64,000 nucleotides of DNA from Corynebacterium lujinxingii (GCF_014490555.1 NZ_CP061032.1:62001-126000), one strand, 5' to 3'; positions 16,644 through 26,012 are shown, counted from the first letter of the stretch. The notes: generated by a model not told the origin, from the sequence alone. A program made the numbers and translations.

Positions 16644-17990
16644 GCCGTTGGCCAAACCGACCACAGCAACCACCGCGCCGACGACCACAATGGCCACGAT
16701 GAACCACTCGAAGGTGTTAAACACCTTCTCGTTGTTGGCCCTGCGCGTCCACACGTACGGCACCACGCCCGGCAACACCGCCAAAGCCCCCAGCAGCACG
16801 TACACCGGGTCCGCGGCGTAGATCAGCCACAGCGAGTACACCGACGCGATCAAGCCCACGACGAGGTGGACGTGGTTGTCGCGGGCGATGAGCACCAGGT
16901 AGATCGAGGAGAAGATGTACGGCAGCAGGTACATGATCGTCGCCAGCTGCACCATGCCGTTGTAGGACGCCTCGGAGACGAAGAACAGCACCACGAACAG
17001 CTGGATGACGATGGTGGACAGCAGCTGGGCGTTTTTGGTCGTCGACAAGCGCTTTGGCAACAGGCCGTCGCGGGCCATGAGCACGATCGGCTCGGCGCAC
17101 AGCATCTGCCAGGAGACGTACGCGCCCAGCACAGACAGGCACAGACCGATGGAAACGAGCACGCCACCCCACGGCCCCACGACCGCCTCGAGCACCGCGC
17201 CCATCGAGTTATCCGGCAGCGCCGCGAGTTCCTCCTGGCTGAGCACGCCGTAGGACAGCGTAGACACCGCGACGAGGAGGCCCAGCACCGACAGGAAGCC
17301 GATGATGGTGGCCTTGCCCACGTCAGAGCGCTCGCGCGCCTGCTTGGAGTACACCGACGCGCCCTCGATACCGATGAACACCCACACCGTGTAGAGCATG
17401 ATGCCCTTCAACTGGGTGCCGAACGGAATGCTGCCGTCGCCCCAGAAGTCGGTGGTGAAGCGGTCCCAGGAGAAGCCTAAAAACGCCACCAGCACAATGA
17501 ACGCCAGGATGGGCACGAGTTTGGCCACGGTGGTGACCACGTTCATTACCGCCGCCTGGCGCAGCCCCCGGGTCAGCCCCCAGAAGATCAGCCAGCTCAT
17601 AGCGGACACAGCAATGGCAAGCACCCAGCGGTTGGAAAACGCCGGCACGTAGTAGCCCAGGGTGCTGAAGAACAAGGTGGCGTAGCCCACCTGCGCCATC
17701 ACTGAGCCGAGCCAGTAGCCCCACCCCGAGGTGAAGCCGATGAAGTCGCCGAGGCCCGCGCGCACGTACGAGTACACGCCGGAGTCCAGGTGGGGTTTGC
17801 GCACAGCCAAGATCTGGAACACGAACGCTACGGAGAGCATGCCGACACCGGCGATGGCCCAACCTGTGAGCATCGCGCCGGGGCTCGCAACGGAGCCGAT
17901 GTTTTGCGGCAGCGCGAAAATGCCGGACCCAATGGTCGAACCAATGATGAGGGAGACCAGCGTCCAGACTGAAACTGTGCGCGTTGACAT
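16626..17990 (-). CDS. APC superfamily basic amino acid/polyamine antiporter (APA family)
   Basis: 454 residues, twelve or so membrane helices. The first helix has the substrate-binding IGSTIGSGIFALP motif of the APA family (ArcD, lysine permease, cadaverine antiporter types), followed by GVYSYVRAGLGDFIGFTSGWGYW and the later helix-6 region GIEGASVYSKQARERSDVG. The likely role is exchange of arginine/ornithine or transport of lysine. No arginine deiminase or decarboxylase gene is nearby to decide between these. ATG 17990 is used because the upstream GTG adds only four residues. Confidence 0.88.
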   Translation of the reverse strand: MSTRTVSVWTLVSLIIGSTIGSGIFALPQNIGSVASPGAMLTGWAIAGVGMLSVAFVFQILAVRKPHLDSGVYSYVRAGLGDFIGFTSGWGYWLGSVMAQVGYATLFFSTLGYYVPAFSNRWVLAIAVSAMSWLIFWGLTRGLRQAAVMNVVTTVAKLVPILAFIVLVAFLGFSWDRFTTDFWGDGSIPFGTQLKGIMLYTVWVFIGIEGASVYSKQARERSDVGKATIIGFLSVLGLLVAVSTLSYGVLSQEELAALPDNSMGAVLEAVVGPWGGVLVSIGLCLSVLGAYVSWQMLCAEPIVLMARDGLLPKRLSTTKNAQLLSTIVIQLFVVLFFVSEASYNGMVQLATIMYLLPYIFSSIYLVLIARDNHVHLVVGLIASVYSLWLIYAADPVYVLLGALAVLPGVVPYVWTRRANNEKVFNTFEWFIVAIVVVGAVVAVVGLANGSLVLE

Positions 17991-18078
17991 GGGCAATAAC
18001 ACTACATCAGCAGTTGTCTACTACAATCATCAAGCACAATTGACCGTTTAAAACATTTACAACTGAGGGAGGTGACGG

Positions 18079-18738
18079 ATGCGCAAGAAAATCGTCGCGT
18101 TGACGTGTGCACTCGCACTTTCATGCGCGTCCGTTTCGCCTGCTCACGCTGAGGACGGGTACGAGCCGGCCACCGTCGTCCCGGGCCTGACGGCGACCAT
18201 CCAGGCGCCCCTGCCGCTTGGCGAGGCCTGGTACGAAGCCGAATACATGCCCCCGTGGGCAATGCTCGGCGTGGACGGCACCATCCGCCTCGCGCCGGGG
18301 GAGGACATCACTCCCGGCGTGTACGAGTGGCCGGTCAAGGCGATCTTCGCCGACGAGTCCGTCCAGATCTTCCCGGTGCGCGTCACCGTCGGCACCGATG
18401 CTGCCATGGCCGCCTCCCAGGAGGGCGCGATCATCGACGCGTTTGTCGAGTACGCCCCCGAGGTGTCCCAGAAGTGCTCCGCCACCGCTTTGGGTGTAGG
18501 CCTGCCGCTGCTGGTGCTGCTGCCGCTCGGCTTCGCCTCCCAGCTGAGCCTGCCGTTGGTGGCGCGTCAGAGCCACCTCAACCTGGTAGTGGACACCCTG
18601 CCGTTCCTCCCGGCCGTCGGCGTTGACCTGCAGCTGCGTGATCTCAACGCCCGCAACGTGGACATGGGCATCGCCGCCATCCTCGCCGCCGCAGGCCTTG
18701 CGGGTGCGGGCACCATCATTTCCCAGTGTGTGAAGTAG
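18079..18738 (+). CDS. Small surface protein: degenerate Rib/YPDG-like domain plus Cys-flanked hydrophobic C-terminal module
   Basis: 219 residues, with a strong ribosome site (GGGAGGTGA, 18066-18074). Signal peptide MRKKIVALTCALALSCASVSPAHA. The middle (about 30-110) resembles a Rib/YPDG beta-sandwich: DGTIRLAPGEDITPGVYEWP, then FPVRVTVG. The C-terminal part starts at a Cys (SQKCSATALGVGLPLLVLLP), has two hydrophobic segments separated by a spacer of about 60 residues, and ends with a second Cys (IISQCVK). The same design ends the much larger proteins encoded at 50456-52795 and 54712-60664. No LPXTG motif. Likely membrane- or envelope-held; function unknown. Confidence 0.75.
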   Translation: MRKKIVALTCALALSCASVSPAHAEDGYEPATVVPGLTATIQAPLPLGEAWYEAEYMPPWAMLGVDGTIRLAPGEDITPGVYEWPVKAIFADESVQIFPVRVTVGTDAAMAASQEGAIIDAFVEYAPEVSQKCSATALGVGLPLLVLLPLGFASQLSLPLVARQSHLNLVVDTLPFLPAVGVDLQLRDLNARNVDMGIAAILAAAGLAGAGTIISQCVK

Positions 18739-20824
18739 GGTCCTCCGGCCACGCGTGCTTGGGGTAGCGTCCCCGCATCTCCTTGCGCACCTGCTGGTAC
18801 GGCCCCGCCCAGAAACTGTCCAAGTCGTCCGTCACCGCGAGCGGCCTTCCCGCAGGCGAGAGCAGGTGGTACAGCACCTTCACGCCCGCCACCGTTTGGC
18901 CTTGCTTGCCAAACATGTGCTGCAGCTTCACCCGTTTCACCGGCCGCCCCGTGTCGTACTGGTACTCCTTCGGCGCAATCTGGTCTAACTCCGCGACCTG
19001 CTTCCAGTCCAATTGCCGCAGCATGGCGGCCCGCATGTCGCAATTGCTTATCGACGACCCCCTCGCCACCTCCGCAACCTCCACCGAATAATCCCCCTGG
19101 ACCACATCCGGCCACCCCAGCGCATCCCGCAGGAAGTCCAGCCGCTCTTTGAGGTGCCGCTCCTTGTCGGTCAGCGGGAAGTCCTCGAACTTCAGGTGCG
19201 TGAGCGCCTCCGCCGCTTCGTCAGGGTCCAGTTTGATCGGGGTGGAGGAGAGCTCGATGGCGCCGATGGAGGTGATAAGCCGGCCGCGCACTTTGTCGTC
19301 GACAAGCATCGCCCTCTTGTGTTCCACCACCCTGTGCTGGGGAAACGCAATCGGTTCGGCGTCGCGGATGATCACGCTGTGCGCCGTGCGCTGCAGTTCC
19401 GCCGCCGCGATCCACTCGTGGTTGGAGTTGTACTTCGCGCGCGTGCCGGAGGCGAGCAGGTACTCGCCCTCGCCGACGTTCTTGGCGATCCACTGAGGAA
19501 ACGCCGCCGCAATCACCTCACCCGGATCCGCGGGCCCCTTATCGGGGACCAGCCGCCGCAGCCGTTTCGCGTCCGCCTCTCCCGCGAGCCGCGCGATCGT
19601 GCCCGCGGCCTGGGACCCGAACTCCAGCAGCGCGGCGCCGAGCCGCGGGTCGAGGGGGAGGGTGGCCAACTTCTTGCCGAAGTCCGTGATTGTGCCATTG
19701 TTCAAGGCGCCGATTGCCTCGAGGTTCGCTTCCGCCTCGTCGGTGTTGGCGGGCTGGTCCAGCAGCGGCAGGTCGGGCGAGCCCCACGCCTTCATGGTCA
19801 AAAGCGCCCCGGTCAGGTCGGCGGTGAGGATCTCCGGAGTGATGTCGGGCTGAAAGTTGGCGTAGTCGTCGCGCGAGAACACCCGCACCACCTCGCCGGG
19901 GCCAAGCCGTCCCGCGCGCCCCGCCCGCTGGTCCGCGCTCGTCTTCGCCTCCGACACCGTGACCAGGCCCGTCATGCCGCGGTTGTCGCGTTTGGGAACG
20001 CGCGACAGTCCGGCGTCGACAACCTTGCGCACCCCGGGCACGGTTATCGACGACTCCGCCACCGACGTCGCCACAACCACCCTCTTCTCCCCGTTGAGCG
20101 CCTCGTCCTGCTCCTTGCTGGACTGGCGGCCGTGCAGCGGAATGGCGTCGTCCAGGAACCTGCACACTAGGTCCACCTCGCGCACCCCCGGCACGAATAC
20201 GAGGGTCCTGTCGTCGCCTGTTGTCTGGTCGGCCACGTGCCGGTAAAACTCCCGCGTGCCCCTGATCCGGTCCGCGTGCGGCGCGTACGTGATGTCCAGC
20301 GGATGGGTCACCGCCTCTGTGGACAGGATCTGCGCGCCCATGTGGTCGGCGAACTTTTTGGCGTCGAGGGTGGCGGACATGGCGGCCAGGTAGAGGTCGT
20401 CGCGAAGCAACGCGACCTCCATGCACATCGCCAGCACCAGGTCGGTGTCCAGTTGGCGCTCGTGGACCTCGTCGATCACCACCGCGCCGACGCCTTCCAG
20501 ACCAGGGTCCTTCAGCAGCCTGTTGAGCAGCACACCGGGCGTGACAAACTCGACCGCCGAGCCGTCCTTGTGCTCGCCCCGGATGGAGTAGCCGACCTTG
20601 CTGCTTTCACTCAAGTGCGCAAGACGCTTTGCCGCCGACCGCACCGCCACCCTCCTTGGCGCAGTGACCAGCGTCTTTCCCGCGATGTTGGCTACCGCCG
20701 GCGGGATCAGCGTCGTCTTGCCCGTACCCGGCGGGGCCTCCACCACAAGGGGACCATGCTGGGGGATCTGATCCACCACCCGCGACACCGGAAGGCCGCG
20801 ACCAATTTTCGCCAGGTCGAACAT
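18716..20824 (-). CDS. hrpB: ATP-dependent RNA helicase of the HrpB/DEAH type
   Basis: 702 residues. Motif I APPGTGKTTLIPP, motif II IDEVHER (a DEVH variant of DEAH), motif III SATLD, then the helicase C domain with LVFVPGVREVD, ATSVAESSITVPGVR and the motif VI region SADQRAGRAGRLGPG. The C-terminal third corresponds to the HrpB-specific region. It is shorter than the E. coli protein. The start at ATG 20824 (MFDLAKIGRGLPV) matches the usual beginning; an upstream ATG at 20851 would overlap the divergent thpR start. The last bases overlap the end of the surface-protein gene (23 bp, tail-to-tail). RNA target unknown. Confidence 0.9.
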   Translation of the reverse strand: MFDLAKIGRGLPVSRVVDQIPQHGPLVVEAPPGTGKTTLIPPAVANIAGKTLVTAPRRVAVRSAAKRLAHLSESSKVGYSIRGEHKDGSAVEFVTPGVLLNRLLKDPGLEGVGAVVIDEVHERQLDTDLVLAMCMEVALLRDDLYLAAMSATLDAKKFADHMGAQILSTEAVTHPLDITYAPHADRIRGTREFYRHVADQTTGDDRTLVFVPGVREVDLVCRFLDDAIPLHGRQSSKEQDEALNGEKRVVVATSVAESSITVPGVRKVVDAGLSRVPKRDNRGMTGLVTVSEAKTSADQRAGRAGRLGPGEVVRVFSRDDYANFQPDITPEILTADLTGALLTMKAWGSPDLPLLDQPANTDEAEANLEAIGALNNGTITDFGKKLATLPLDPRLGAALLEFGSQAAGTIARLAGEADAKRLRRLVPDKGPADPGEVIAAAFPQWIAKNVGEGEYLLASGTRAKYNSNHEWIAAAELQRTAHSVIIRDAEPIAFPQHRVVEHKRAMLVDDKVRGRLITSIGAIELSSTPIKLDPDEAAEALTHLKFEDFPLTDKERHLKERLDFLRDALGWPDVVQGDYSVEVAEVARGSSISNCDMRAAMLRQLDWKQVAELDQIAPKEYQYDTGRPVKRVKLQHMFGKQGQTVAGVKVLYHLLSPAGRPLAVTDDLDSFWAGPYQQVRKEMRGRYPKHAWPEDPTSHTGK

Positions 20825-20849
20825 GGCAATCCAGGGTAGCGTGTGGGCC

Positions 20850-21392
20850 ATGAGACGCCTCTTCGCAGCGATCGTCCCACCGGCCGATGTTCGCGAACAC
20901 CTCATCACCGCCCTAAGACCCATCCGGGATTTCTCCGGCACCGAGGTGCGCTGGGCCGACCCCGACAACTGGCACATCACGGTCGCGTTCTACGGCTCAC
21001 AACCCAACGACGCGATGCTGGTCACCGACCACCTCGCCCAAGCCACCGCCTTCACCCGGCCTCTCCGCTTACATCTGCGGGGCGCCGGGTGTTTTGATCG
21101 GCGCACCCTCTGGATCGGCGTCGGCGGCGACAAAGCGCCCCTCAAAGACCTCATGGCCGACTGCCAACTCGACCCCGACACGCGCCGCCGCCAGCGCGCC
21201 CACCTCACCGTTGCGCGCACCGGCACCCGCACCAGGGACCCATTGCTTCTCGACGACCACGCCCACGCCCTCGCCATCTACACCGGCCCCGAATTCGCCG
21301 TCGACGAAGTGCTGCTTCTGGAGTCGCACCTGGGCAAGGGGCGCAGCGGCGGGCCGAAGTACGACGTGGTGGATAAGTTCTACTTGCGTTAA
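20850..21392 (+). CDS. thpR: RNA 2',3'-cyclic phosphodiesterase
   Basis: 180 residues of the 2H phosphoesterase superfamily. Both HxT motifs are present: NWHITVAFYG (about 36-45) and RAHLTVARTG (about 118-127). N-terminal RRLFAAIVPP is diagnostic of ThpR/LigT. It hydrolyses 2',3'-cyclic phosphate at RNA ends to 2'-phosphate. Divergent from hrpB (25 bp) and tail-to-tail with the HNH gene (4-bp overlap). Confidence 0.93.
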   Translation: MRRLFAAIVPPADVREHLITALRPIRDFSGTEVRWADPDNWHITVAFYGSQPNDAMLVTDHLAQATAFTRPLRLHLRGAGCFDRRTLWIGVGGDKAPLKDLMADCQLDPDTRRRQRAHLTVARTGTRTRDPLLLDDHAHALAIYTGPEFAVDEVLLLESHLGKGRSGGPKYDVVDKFYLR

Positions 21393-22873
21393 CTAACTTT
21401 CTCGAGCGGGAAAGTGGCGATTGGATTGTGGAACGGGTTCTCGTCCGGGTAATCAAATTCGGGGTCGGGGAACAGCGGTTCTACCGGTTCGGGTGGGAGT
21501 GGTTCTACCCAGGGCATTTCGGGTTCGAACGGGAACTCCATCTTGTATTCCTGTTCGAGTTCTCGGATTGCGGTTTGTGCCTTCTCGAGGTCGAGGTCTT
21601 CGTCGAAAATGTCCAGGATCCGGTGACCCTTGGCGTAGAACGCTGCCGCGTGGGCACGGTTTTTGCGCACGTTGGACAGGCTCGACTGCCACCGCGGGTT
21701 CGTCGGGGTGACTTGCTCCTGGAGCAGGCCTTCCGGGGTGGAGATCTCGTATGTGCCGTCGGGGAAGAGCCAGACGATGTCACCGGTGGCGGGGTCCGGT
21801 ACGTAGAACCCGCGGCGGTCAGTTTTCACATTGTGGTGGTGCTGGCACAGTGCGAACAGGTTGTCCACGGTGGTTTCCCCGCCTTCGTCGTACGGAATGC
21901 GGTGGTCCAACTGGCACTGTTCGGCCGGGCGGTTGCAGTTTGGGTACACGCACGAACCGTCCCGTGCGAATACCGCGTGGCGCATCGCATCGTTGGGGAC
22001 GTATCCGGCGAGGGTGTGTTCGGCGGCGTCGTCGAGGTCGCGCTCGACGGGTTCGGTGCCGGCGAGCCACCGCTCGAACTCAGCAGTGGTTTCGGCATCA
22101 GTCCAGCCCAGGCCCGGGATGTACACGGCATCGTCGTCCACGCGGTCCTTCGGTGTGTAGATGTTCAGCACCGGGGTGATAGTGGTCCCGGTGAGTTCAC
22201 CTGTGAGCAGTTTCTCGGCCGCTTCCGCCATCGCGATGCCCTGCTCCCGGGCGACCGCCTTCACATTGGCGCGGATTCGTCGCGCAGTAAGCGGATTTGT
22301 GAGCAGCTCGACGGAGGCGCTGTCTTTGCCTAGGTGCGAATTGTCGTCGATCCGTAACGTGTCGGTCTTTTCCTGTTCGCGTTTGTCACGTTTGTCCGCG
22401 TCGTAGCCGTGGGAACGATTGAGCCGCTTGATCGCTGCGCGGATGCGGTCCGTGACAGTCTTGCGTTGGGGAATTTGCTGGTTGTCGCGTTTTGGGGTGA
22501 AGGTGTCGGCGAGGATGTCGTCGATAAGCGAAAGCGCTTCGTCGTCAGGGTTAGGGCCGAGTTCTTCGATCGCGGTGTACATCGCGGTGATGTGTCCGAT
22601 ATCCATCACGCGCGTATGGTGCTGCAGCTCTCGGGTCTGCGGAAGCTCCCGCAGTGCCGCGTGCCCCAGGACGGCGTTTTTCACGAATCCTTTGTGCCAG
22701 CCGGTGGAGCACCGGATTTCCTCGATGATCATGTCAAAGTCGTCTTCGACGTGGCCTTCGTACGCGTACATGCCGAACATTCCCCAGTAGATGTCGCGGA
22801 TCGCTTGGGCGTCGCTTGCATGCGGGTCGTCAGTGCGTTGGTTGCGAAACATCGGTTCGATTGCCGTGGTCAT
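21389..22873 (-). CDS. DUF222 / HNH endonuclease protein (13E12 family)
   Basis: 494 residues. The N-terminal two thirds are the DUF222 helical domain (AAIKRLNRSHGYD, then LTARRIRANVKAVAREQG). The C-terminal HNH nuclease has CVYPNCNRPAEQCQLDHR, then CQHHHNVKTDRRG (about 365-410), with the paired Cys and His zinc ligands. Such genes are multicopy in actinobacteria (13E12 repeat family of M. tuberculosis). Their role is not established. The start at 22873 is fixed by AAAGGGGGG just upstream; the longer frame through 22978 lacks a ribosome site. An Asp/Glu/Pro-rich tail follows the nuclease domain. Confidence 0.9.
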   Translation of the reverse strand: MTTAIEPMFRNQRTDDPHASDAQAIRDIYWGMFGMYAYEGHVEDDFDMIIEEIRCSTGWHKGFVKNAVLGHAALRELPQTRELQHHTRVMDIGHITAMYTAIEELGPNPDDEALSLIDDILADTFTPKRDNQQIPQRKTVTDRIRAAIKRLNRSHGYDADKRDKREQEKTDTLRIDDNSHLGKDSASVELLTNPLTARRIRANVKAVAREQGIAMAEAAEKLLTGELTGTTITPVLNIYTPKDRVDDDAVYIPGLGWTDAETTAEFERWLAGTEPVERDLDDAAEHTLAGYVPNDAMRHAVFARDGSCVYPNCNRPAEQCQLDHRIPYDEGGETTVDNLFALCQHHHNVKTDRRGFYVPDPATGDIVWLFPDGTYEISTPEGLLQEQVTPTNPRWQSSLSNVRKNRAHAAAFYAKGHRILDIFDEDLDLEKAQTAIRELEQEYKMEFPFEPEMPWVEPLPPEPVEPLFPDPEFDYPDENPFHNPIATFPLEKVS

Positions 22874-22979
22874 GGTCCCCCCTTTGCGGTGTTGCCAATA
22901 ACAATATCGAACACACGGACGAGTGTCAAGGGAATGGCCAGGAAAAATAAAAAATAATACGCTTGCACATTCGAACAAT

Positions 22980-23007
22980 TTGAGTTATTGTATGAAAATC
23001 ATATAAA
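22980..23007 (+). promoter_or_regulatory. Putative promoter of the alkB-lysE-SDR operon
   Basis: TTGAGT (22980-22985), 16-bp spacer, TATAAA (23002-23007), 18 nt upstream of the GTG start at 23026. The surrounding 80 bp are strikingly AT-rich for this genome. Confidence 0.5.
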
Positions 23008-23025
23008 ACGACCACGACACGCAAG

Positions 23026-23673
23026 GTGGAGCAATTGCTTTTCGACGCCACCGTGATCCCACGTAAGCCACACCGGGTGATGCCCGGCGTGGTGCATCTA
23101 CCTGCGTTTTTTACGACGAAGCGTCAGCGGGAAATCGTGGACCAAGCAAGAGAATTGGCGCGTTCGGTAGCGGGGACTCCGGTGGCGATGCGACAGCCGA
23201 AGGTGGGCGGCGGGCAGATGGATGCGTGGATGCTGTCGCTCGGCTGGTTTTGGGCAACCAACCCGTACCGCATGCTGCGGGAAGTGAACGGTGTTCCGGT
23301 GCCGCCAGTACCGGAGAACTTCCAGGCCATTGCGGACGAGGCGATGGAGCGGGCGCGGGCAGTCGATCCGCTCGTTGGCCCAACGCCGAAGGTGGAGACG
23401 GCGCTGGTGAATTTCTATCCGCCGGGGAAGGGGATGGGGCTGCATGTGGACGCGGAAGAGAAGTCCGAAAATGCTGTGGTCAGCCTCTCGTTCGGACAGG
23501 ACACGATTTTTCGCATCGACGGCCACGATATTCTCTTGATGTCTGGAGACGTCGTGGTGTTCGGTGGACCGGCCAGACGCGCGAAACACGGTGTGCTGGG
23601 CGCACGGAAAGGGACGTCGCAGCTGCTCGACGGCCGCCTGAACATCACCATGCGGCAAATGGAGGAAGTATGA
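23026..23673 (+). CDS. alkB: AlkB-like 2-oxoglutarate/Fe(II) dioxygenase
   Basis: 215 residues, GTG start following GCAAGG. The iron ligands appear as His-x-Asp in GLHVDAEEKSENAVVSLSFG and a later His (AKHGVLG). The 2-oxoglutarate-binding Arg pair is in DGRLNITMRQ. QMDAWMLSLGWFWATNPYRM fits the nucleotide-recognition lid. The family repairs 1-methyladenine and 3-methylcytosine by oxidative demethylation, though some members act on RNA. The ATG of the next gene overlaps its stop (ATGA), so it heads a translationally coupled three-gene operon with a LysE-type exporter and an SDR. Confidence 0.88.
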   Translation: MEQLLFDATVIPRKPHRVMPGVVHLPAFFTTKRQREIVDQARELARSVAGTPVAMRQPKVGGGQMDAWMLSLGWFWATNPYRMLREVNGVPVPPVPENFQAIADEAMERARAVDPLVGPTPKVETALVNFYPPGKGMGLHVDAEEKSENAVVSLSFGQDTIFRIDGHDILLMSGDVVVFGGPARRAKHGVLGARKGTSQLLDGRLNITMRQMEEV

Positions 23674-24242
23674 TCGCTCTGCTTGGCGTGTGGCTGGCGG
23701 CAATCGTCAGTCCTGGCCCGGATCTGGTCCAGATCATCCGGGTGGGGGCGAAGAATCGCCGCGACGGTGTCCTGTGCGCGCTTGGCATTATGGCCGGCAA
23801 CACCGTGTGGATTGTGGCGTCGCTGGCCGGGCTGAGTGCGCTCATCCAGGCGTTCCCGGAAATCCTGTCTGTACTGCAGGTTGTCGGTGGCGCCTACCTG
23901 ATGTGGATGGGCATCGGTGCGCTCCGGGCGGGCGGCACCAAGATTCCGGAGGCCCAGGCGACCAGCAGGCCGTTCCTCACCGGGCTGGCGACGAACCTGT
24001 CCAACCCGAAGGCGATCCTCTTCTTCGGCGCAATCTTCGCCCAGTTCGCGCACGTGGGGTGGTGGGCGGTGCCGATGATGGTGGTCACCGGGGTCATCTG
24101 GTTCGCGGGGTTCGCCCTGGCAGTGCGGGCGATGGCGGCCAAGATCGAGCGGTACAGCAGGTGGATCGACGCGGTCACCGGCGGCATCTTTATCCTGCTT
24201 GCGGCATGGATGCTGTGGGAGGGCCTACACTTCGGCGCATGA
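23670..24242 (+). CDS. LysE/RhtB family amino acid exporter
   Basis: 190 residues, 5-6 membrane helices. The N-terminal SPGPDLVQIIRVGAKNRRDG is the LysE/RhtB signature, and FLTGLATNLSNPKAILFFGA is the second conserved block. It likely exports an amino acid or related small molecule. Start ATG 23670 follows GGAGGAAG and overlaps the alkB stop. Its own stop overlaps the SDR start (ATGA). Confidence 0.9.
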   Translation: MIALLGVWLAAIVSPGPDLVQIIRVGAKNRRDGVLCALGIMAGNTVWIVASLAGLSALIQAFPEILSVLQVVGGAYLMWMGIGALRAGGTKIPEAQATSRPFLTGLATNLSNPKAILFFGAIFAQFAHVGWWAVPMMVVTGVIWFAGFALAVRAMAAKIERYSRWIDAVTGGIFILLAAWMLWEGLHFGA

Positions 24243-24949
24243 ACGAGACCAAAGTAGCAGTAGTCACCGGCGGGTCAGCAGGCATCGGCGAGGCAACGTG
24301 TCGTGCGTTGGCGAGCGACGGTTGGGAGGTCGTCGTCGCGGCGCGGCGCGTGGACCGGTGCGAGGCGCTTGCCGACGAGATCGGCGGCCGAGCAATCCAC
24401 CTCGACGTCACGGATCCGGAAAGCGTGGCGAAACTCAACGAGCTGGAGCGCGTGGACTTGCTGGTCAACAACGCCGGCGGCGCGAAGGGGACGGACTACC
24501 TGCGGGATGCGGACGACGCGGACTGGGAGTGGATGCTCGAGACGAATGTGATGGGCACGATGCGGGTGACCAGAGCGTTGTACCCGCAGCTCAAGGCGTC
24601 GGAGGGGCTCGTGATCAACATCGGTTCGGTGGCGGGCACGGACGCGTACAAGGGCGGGTCCGGCTACAACGCGGCGAAGTACGGCCTGCGCGGCATGACT
24701 AGGGCGATGCGCAGGGAGGAGGCGGAAAACAACATCCGCGTCTGCGAGATCGATCCGGGCCGGGTACAGACTGATTTTGCGCTCAACAGGTTCAGCGGCG
24801 ACGAGGAACGCGCTCGGAAGGTCTACGAGGGCAACGTCAACCTGACCGCAGAGGACATCGCGGAGGCGGTGCGGTGGGTGGCGAGTCTGCCGAAGCGGGT
24901 GAACATCGACACGATGAGCATCATGCCGGTCGACCAGGCGGACCGCTAA
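24239..24949 (+). CDS. Short-chain dehydrogenase/reductase (SDR family)
   Basis: 236 residues, classical SDR: cofactor loop TGGSAGIGEAT, with Arg-Arg following strand 2 (AARRVDR), which favours NADP(H). LVNNAGG, the catalytic Ser in NIGSVAGTDA, and the Tyr/Lys pair GYNAAKYGLRGMTRAM are all intact. It resembles the YdfG/serine-3-hydroxyacid dehydrogenase subgroup (EIDPGRVQTDFALNRFSGD). Substrate unproven. Third gene of the coupled alkB operon; its end is 7 bp from the opposing CapA-like gene. Confidence 0.9.
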   Translation: MNETKVAVVTGGSAGIGEATCRALASDGWEVVVAARRVDRCEALADEIGGRAIHLDVTDPESVAKLNELERVDLLVNNAGGAKGTDYLRDADDADWEWMLETNVMGTMRVTRALYPQLKASEGLVINIGSVAGTDAYKGGSGYNAAKYGLRGMTRAMRREEAENNIRVCEIDPGRVQTDFALNRFSGDEERARKVYEGNVNLTAEDIAEAVRWVASLPKRVNIDTMSIMPVDQADR

Positions 24950-24956
24950 ATAACCG

Positions 24957-26012
24957 CTACAGGTAGTCCACCACGTCGACGTTGAGACGGGCCTTCAGGT
25001 CGGTCATCCAGGCGTCGACGTCGAGGTAGTCCTGCGCTTCCACAAGCGGGATGACGTGGTGGTCGTAGGAGGTCGGCGGGCCGACGGTGAAGGTGGGCAT
25101 GAAGCGGGCGCCTTCGAAGGTGGTCTCGTCGCCACGCTTGCGGAAGGTGAACTCGCCGATGCCACCGACCTTGGTGTTTTCCTCCCACTGGCCGTGCAGG
25201 AAGTTGCCGTGGGAGTACCAGACAGGCCCCGCGAACGGCTCGACCACGTGCGGGTGGCCGCCCAAGATGAGGTCGGCTCCCGCGTCGAGGGCGGTCTTCG
25301 CGGTGGCCTCCTGCTCGGCGTTTTGCAGCGGGGAGTACTCCTCGCCCATGTGCAGCATCACGACGGTCGCGTCGACCTGTTTGTCGAGGTTGGAGACTTG
25401 GGCGGCGAGGGTGTCGTCGATAAGCGATGCCATGTGCGGCTCGGGGATGGGGATGCCGTTGGTGCCGTAGGTGAAGGCGAGGAAGCCGACTTTGATGCCG
25501 TTTCGCTCGATGATGCGTGGGGTGGCGGCGTCTTCGGGGGAGGCGTAGCCGCCGACGTAAAGCATGTCGCGCTCGCGCATATTGCTTGTCGACGCCACCA
25601 CGCCGTCCCCGCCGCGGTCCATGGTGTGGTTCGTGGCGTTGTTGACGATGTCCACCCCGGTGCCCTGGAGTGCGTCGATGATCTCCGGAGGCGAGTTGAA
25701 CGTGGGGTAGCCCGACAGCCCGAGCTCGGGGCCGGCGACGGGGACCTCCATGTTCGCGGTGGTGATGTCGGCGTCCTCCATATAGGGCCTGACCTGGTCG
25801 AACATGCGGTTGAAGTCGAAGCCATCCGGGGTCTGCGCGGCGGTGTAGACGTCGGAGTGGACAAGGATGTCGCCGACGGAGCGGATGGTCAGGGTGGACT
25901 CCTGCGGCTGCTCAACAGGCTCAACAGGCTTCACAGGCTCTGCCTGCTCGACTGGCTCAGGTGCACACGACGCGAGCAGGAAGGCTGCAGCGATCGCCCA
26001 GAATCTACGCAT
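24957..26012 (-). CDS. CapA-type lipoprotein (PGA_cap metallophosphatase-like)
   Basis: 351 residues. Lipobox signal MRRFWAIAAAFLLASC, then a short Val-Glu-Pro-rich stretch (PVEQAEPVKPVEPVEQ), then a calcineurin-like CapA domain with VGDILVHSD, NNATNHTMDRGGDG, VVMLHMGEEY, GGHPHVVEPF and WYSHGNFLHG carrying the metal-binding Asp, Asn and His residues. CapA homologues are linked to poly-gamma-glutamate export, but most are uncharacterised. No capBC genes are nearby, so a capsule role is not supported here. Faces the S4-domain gene across a 29-bp divergent gap. Confidence 0.88.
   Translation of the reverse strand: MRRFWAIAAAFLLASCAPEPVEQAEPVKPVEPVEQPQESTLTIRSVGDILVHSDVYTAAQTPDGFDFNRMFDQVRPYMEDADITTANMEVPVAGPELGLSGYPTFNSPPEIIDALQGTGVDIVNNATNHTMDRGGDGVVASTSNMRERDMLYVGGYASPEDAATPRIIERNGIKVGFLAFTYGTNGIPIPEPHMASLIDDTLAAQVSNLDKQVDATVVMLHMGEEYSPLQNAEQEATAKTALDAGADLILGGHPHVVEPFAGPVWYSHGNFLHGQWEENTKVGGIGEFTFRKRGDETTFEGARFMPTFTVGPPTSYDHHVIPLVEAQDYLDVDAWMTDLKARLNVDVVDYL

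Noticed and set aside
22895..22990. Possible LexA (SOS) boxes near TCGAACA sequences upstream of the HNH gene and alkB
   Set aside because: Only half-sites match; the second halves differ from TGTTCGA at several places.
24957..26012. CapA-like gene as evidence of a poly-gamma-glutamate capsule locus
   Set aside because: No capB, capC or synthetase gene in the neighbourhood; the domain is common in unrelated lipoproteins.
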